This document shows, piece by piece, positions 63,776 to 64,000 of a DNA stretch of 64,000 nucleotides (positions are counted from its first letter, which is position 1; each line of letters opens with the position of its first letter). The position numbers and the translations under genes were made by a program. The stretch covers positions 310,001 to 374,000 of the forward strand of contig JAIXHJ010000002.1 of NCBI GenBank assembly GCA_030145845.1. The letters run 5' to 3'. This DNA comes from Pseudomonadota bacterium. GTDB lineage: Bacteria; Pseudomonadota; Gammaproteobacteria; Pseudomonadales; Oceanobacteraceae. A model generated the notes under the pieces. It was not told the DNA's origin, ran no database searches, and saw nothing but the letters and a program-made list of their open reading frames with translations.

Positions 63776-63804
63776 TTGTGGCAGGGGCTGCAGATGTGTA
63801 GAAT
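63776..63804 (+). promoter_or_regulatory. candidate sigma-70 promoter of gltB
   Basis: TTGTGG at 63776-63781, a 17-bp spacer and TAGAAT at 63799-63804, about 95 bp before the gltB start codon. Confidence 0.6.
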
Positions 63805-63899
63805 GGGCGTCCTTTTGTCTCGATGCTGCTTATTTTTTGCGCACCAGATTGGCGTAAGCCCTTGATATACAAAAAATTTTTACTGATGAGAGCTGTTCT

Positions 63900-64000
63900 A
63901 TGAGAACTGGTCTGTACACCCCAGGCGACTTTAAGGACAACTGTGGATTTGGTTTGCTGGCCCACCTGGAAGGCCAGCCCAGCCACAAGCTGCTGAAAAC
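63900..64000 (+). CDS. gltB: glutamate synthase large subunit, N-terminal fragment
   Basis: Cut by the right edge: 33 codons are visible, reading [25 protein letters not shown]. This matches the GltB N-terminus, where a short propeptide precedes the glutamine-amidotransferase cysteine (here residue 15 in DNCGFG). GltB makes glutamate from glutamine and 2-oxoglutarate. The damX-gltB order is as in Pseudomonas. Confidence 0.92.
   Translation, partial: MRTGLYTPGDFKDNCGFGLLAHLEGQPSHKLLK

Overview
The window looks like the chromosome of a Gram-negative gammaproteobacterium, most likely a marine Pseudomonadales/Oceanospirillales-type organism. This rests on gene content and order: mrcA divergent from pilMNOPQ-aroK-aroB-damX-gltB, a hisB-hisH-hisA-hisF run, argS followed by a SPOR protein, and mutY-yggX beside tRNA-Phe. 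The genus is inference. No rRNA, CRISPR array or plasmid/phage replication module is visible.

Layout. 1-8092 is mostly ordinary chromosome: the end of a ModF-like ATPase, an HD-GYP c-di-GMP phosphodiesterase, a lipoprotein, ilvD, an AzlCD exporter and a ribonuclease-J-like beta-CASP protein. 8093-11650 is an AT-richer accessory island. It opens with REP-like hairpins and holds two hypothetical genes, each followed by an integron attC-like palindrome (no integrase seen), then a ParA-type ATPase with a small partner.

11679-30446 is a catabolic island. It has a Rieske oxygenase, a ferredoxin-type reductase, a TauD/TfdA-type dioxygenase, two DODA/LigB-type dioxygenases, a porin, a complete Dpp/Opp-like ABC importer, an AraC regulator, two FmdA/AmdA-type formamidases and an SBF-type transporter. 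The set suggests uptake and oxidative breakdown of one organic compound, possibly nitrogen-containing with formamide as an intermediate; the substrate is unknown. 30542-34637 carries an AraC regulator, a LysR/AzoR divergent pair and a TTC38-like protein.

35038-64000 is housekeeping: argS, a SPOR protein, RecQ, a hydrolase, tRNA-Phe, yggX, mutY, a GGDEF/EAL protein, an MlaC-like protein, a PanM-like acetyltransferase, hisBHAF, serA divergent from a D-2-hydroxyglutarate dehydrogenase-like flavoprotein, mrcA, the type IV pilus alignment operon, aroKB, damX-like and the start of gltB.

The most unusual DNA is non-coding. Two copies (24277-24800 and 52322-52993) of a transposase-less element with ends CACTGCTGT(T/C)CC sit inside the hairpins of bidirectional terminators between convergent genes, splitting each terminator. 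Each copy carries the same 51-bp double-hairpin unit, at a different place and in opposite orientation. Copy 2 also has its own 153-bp nested insertion. A wider family of hairpins centred on CCATGGATGG recurs elsewhere, including beside a duplicated tRNA-Phe 3' end.
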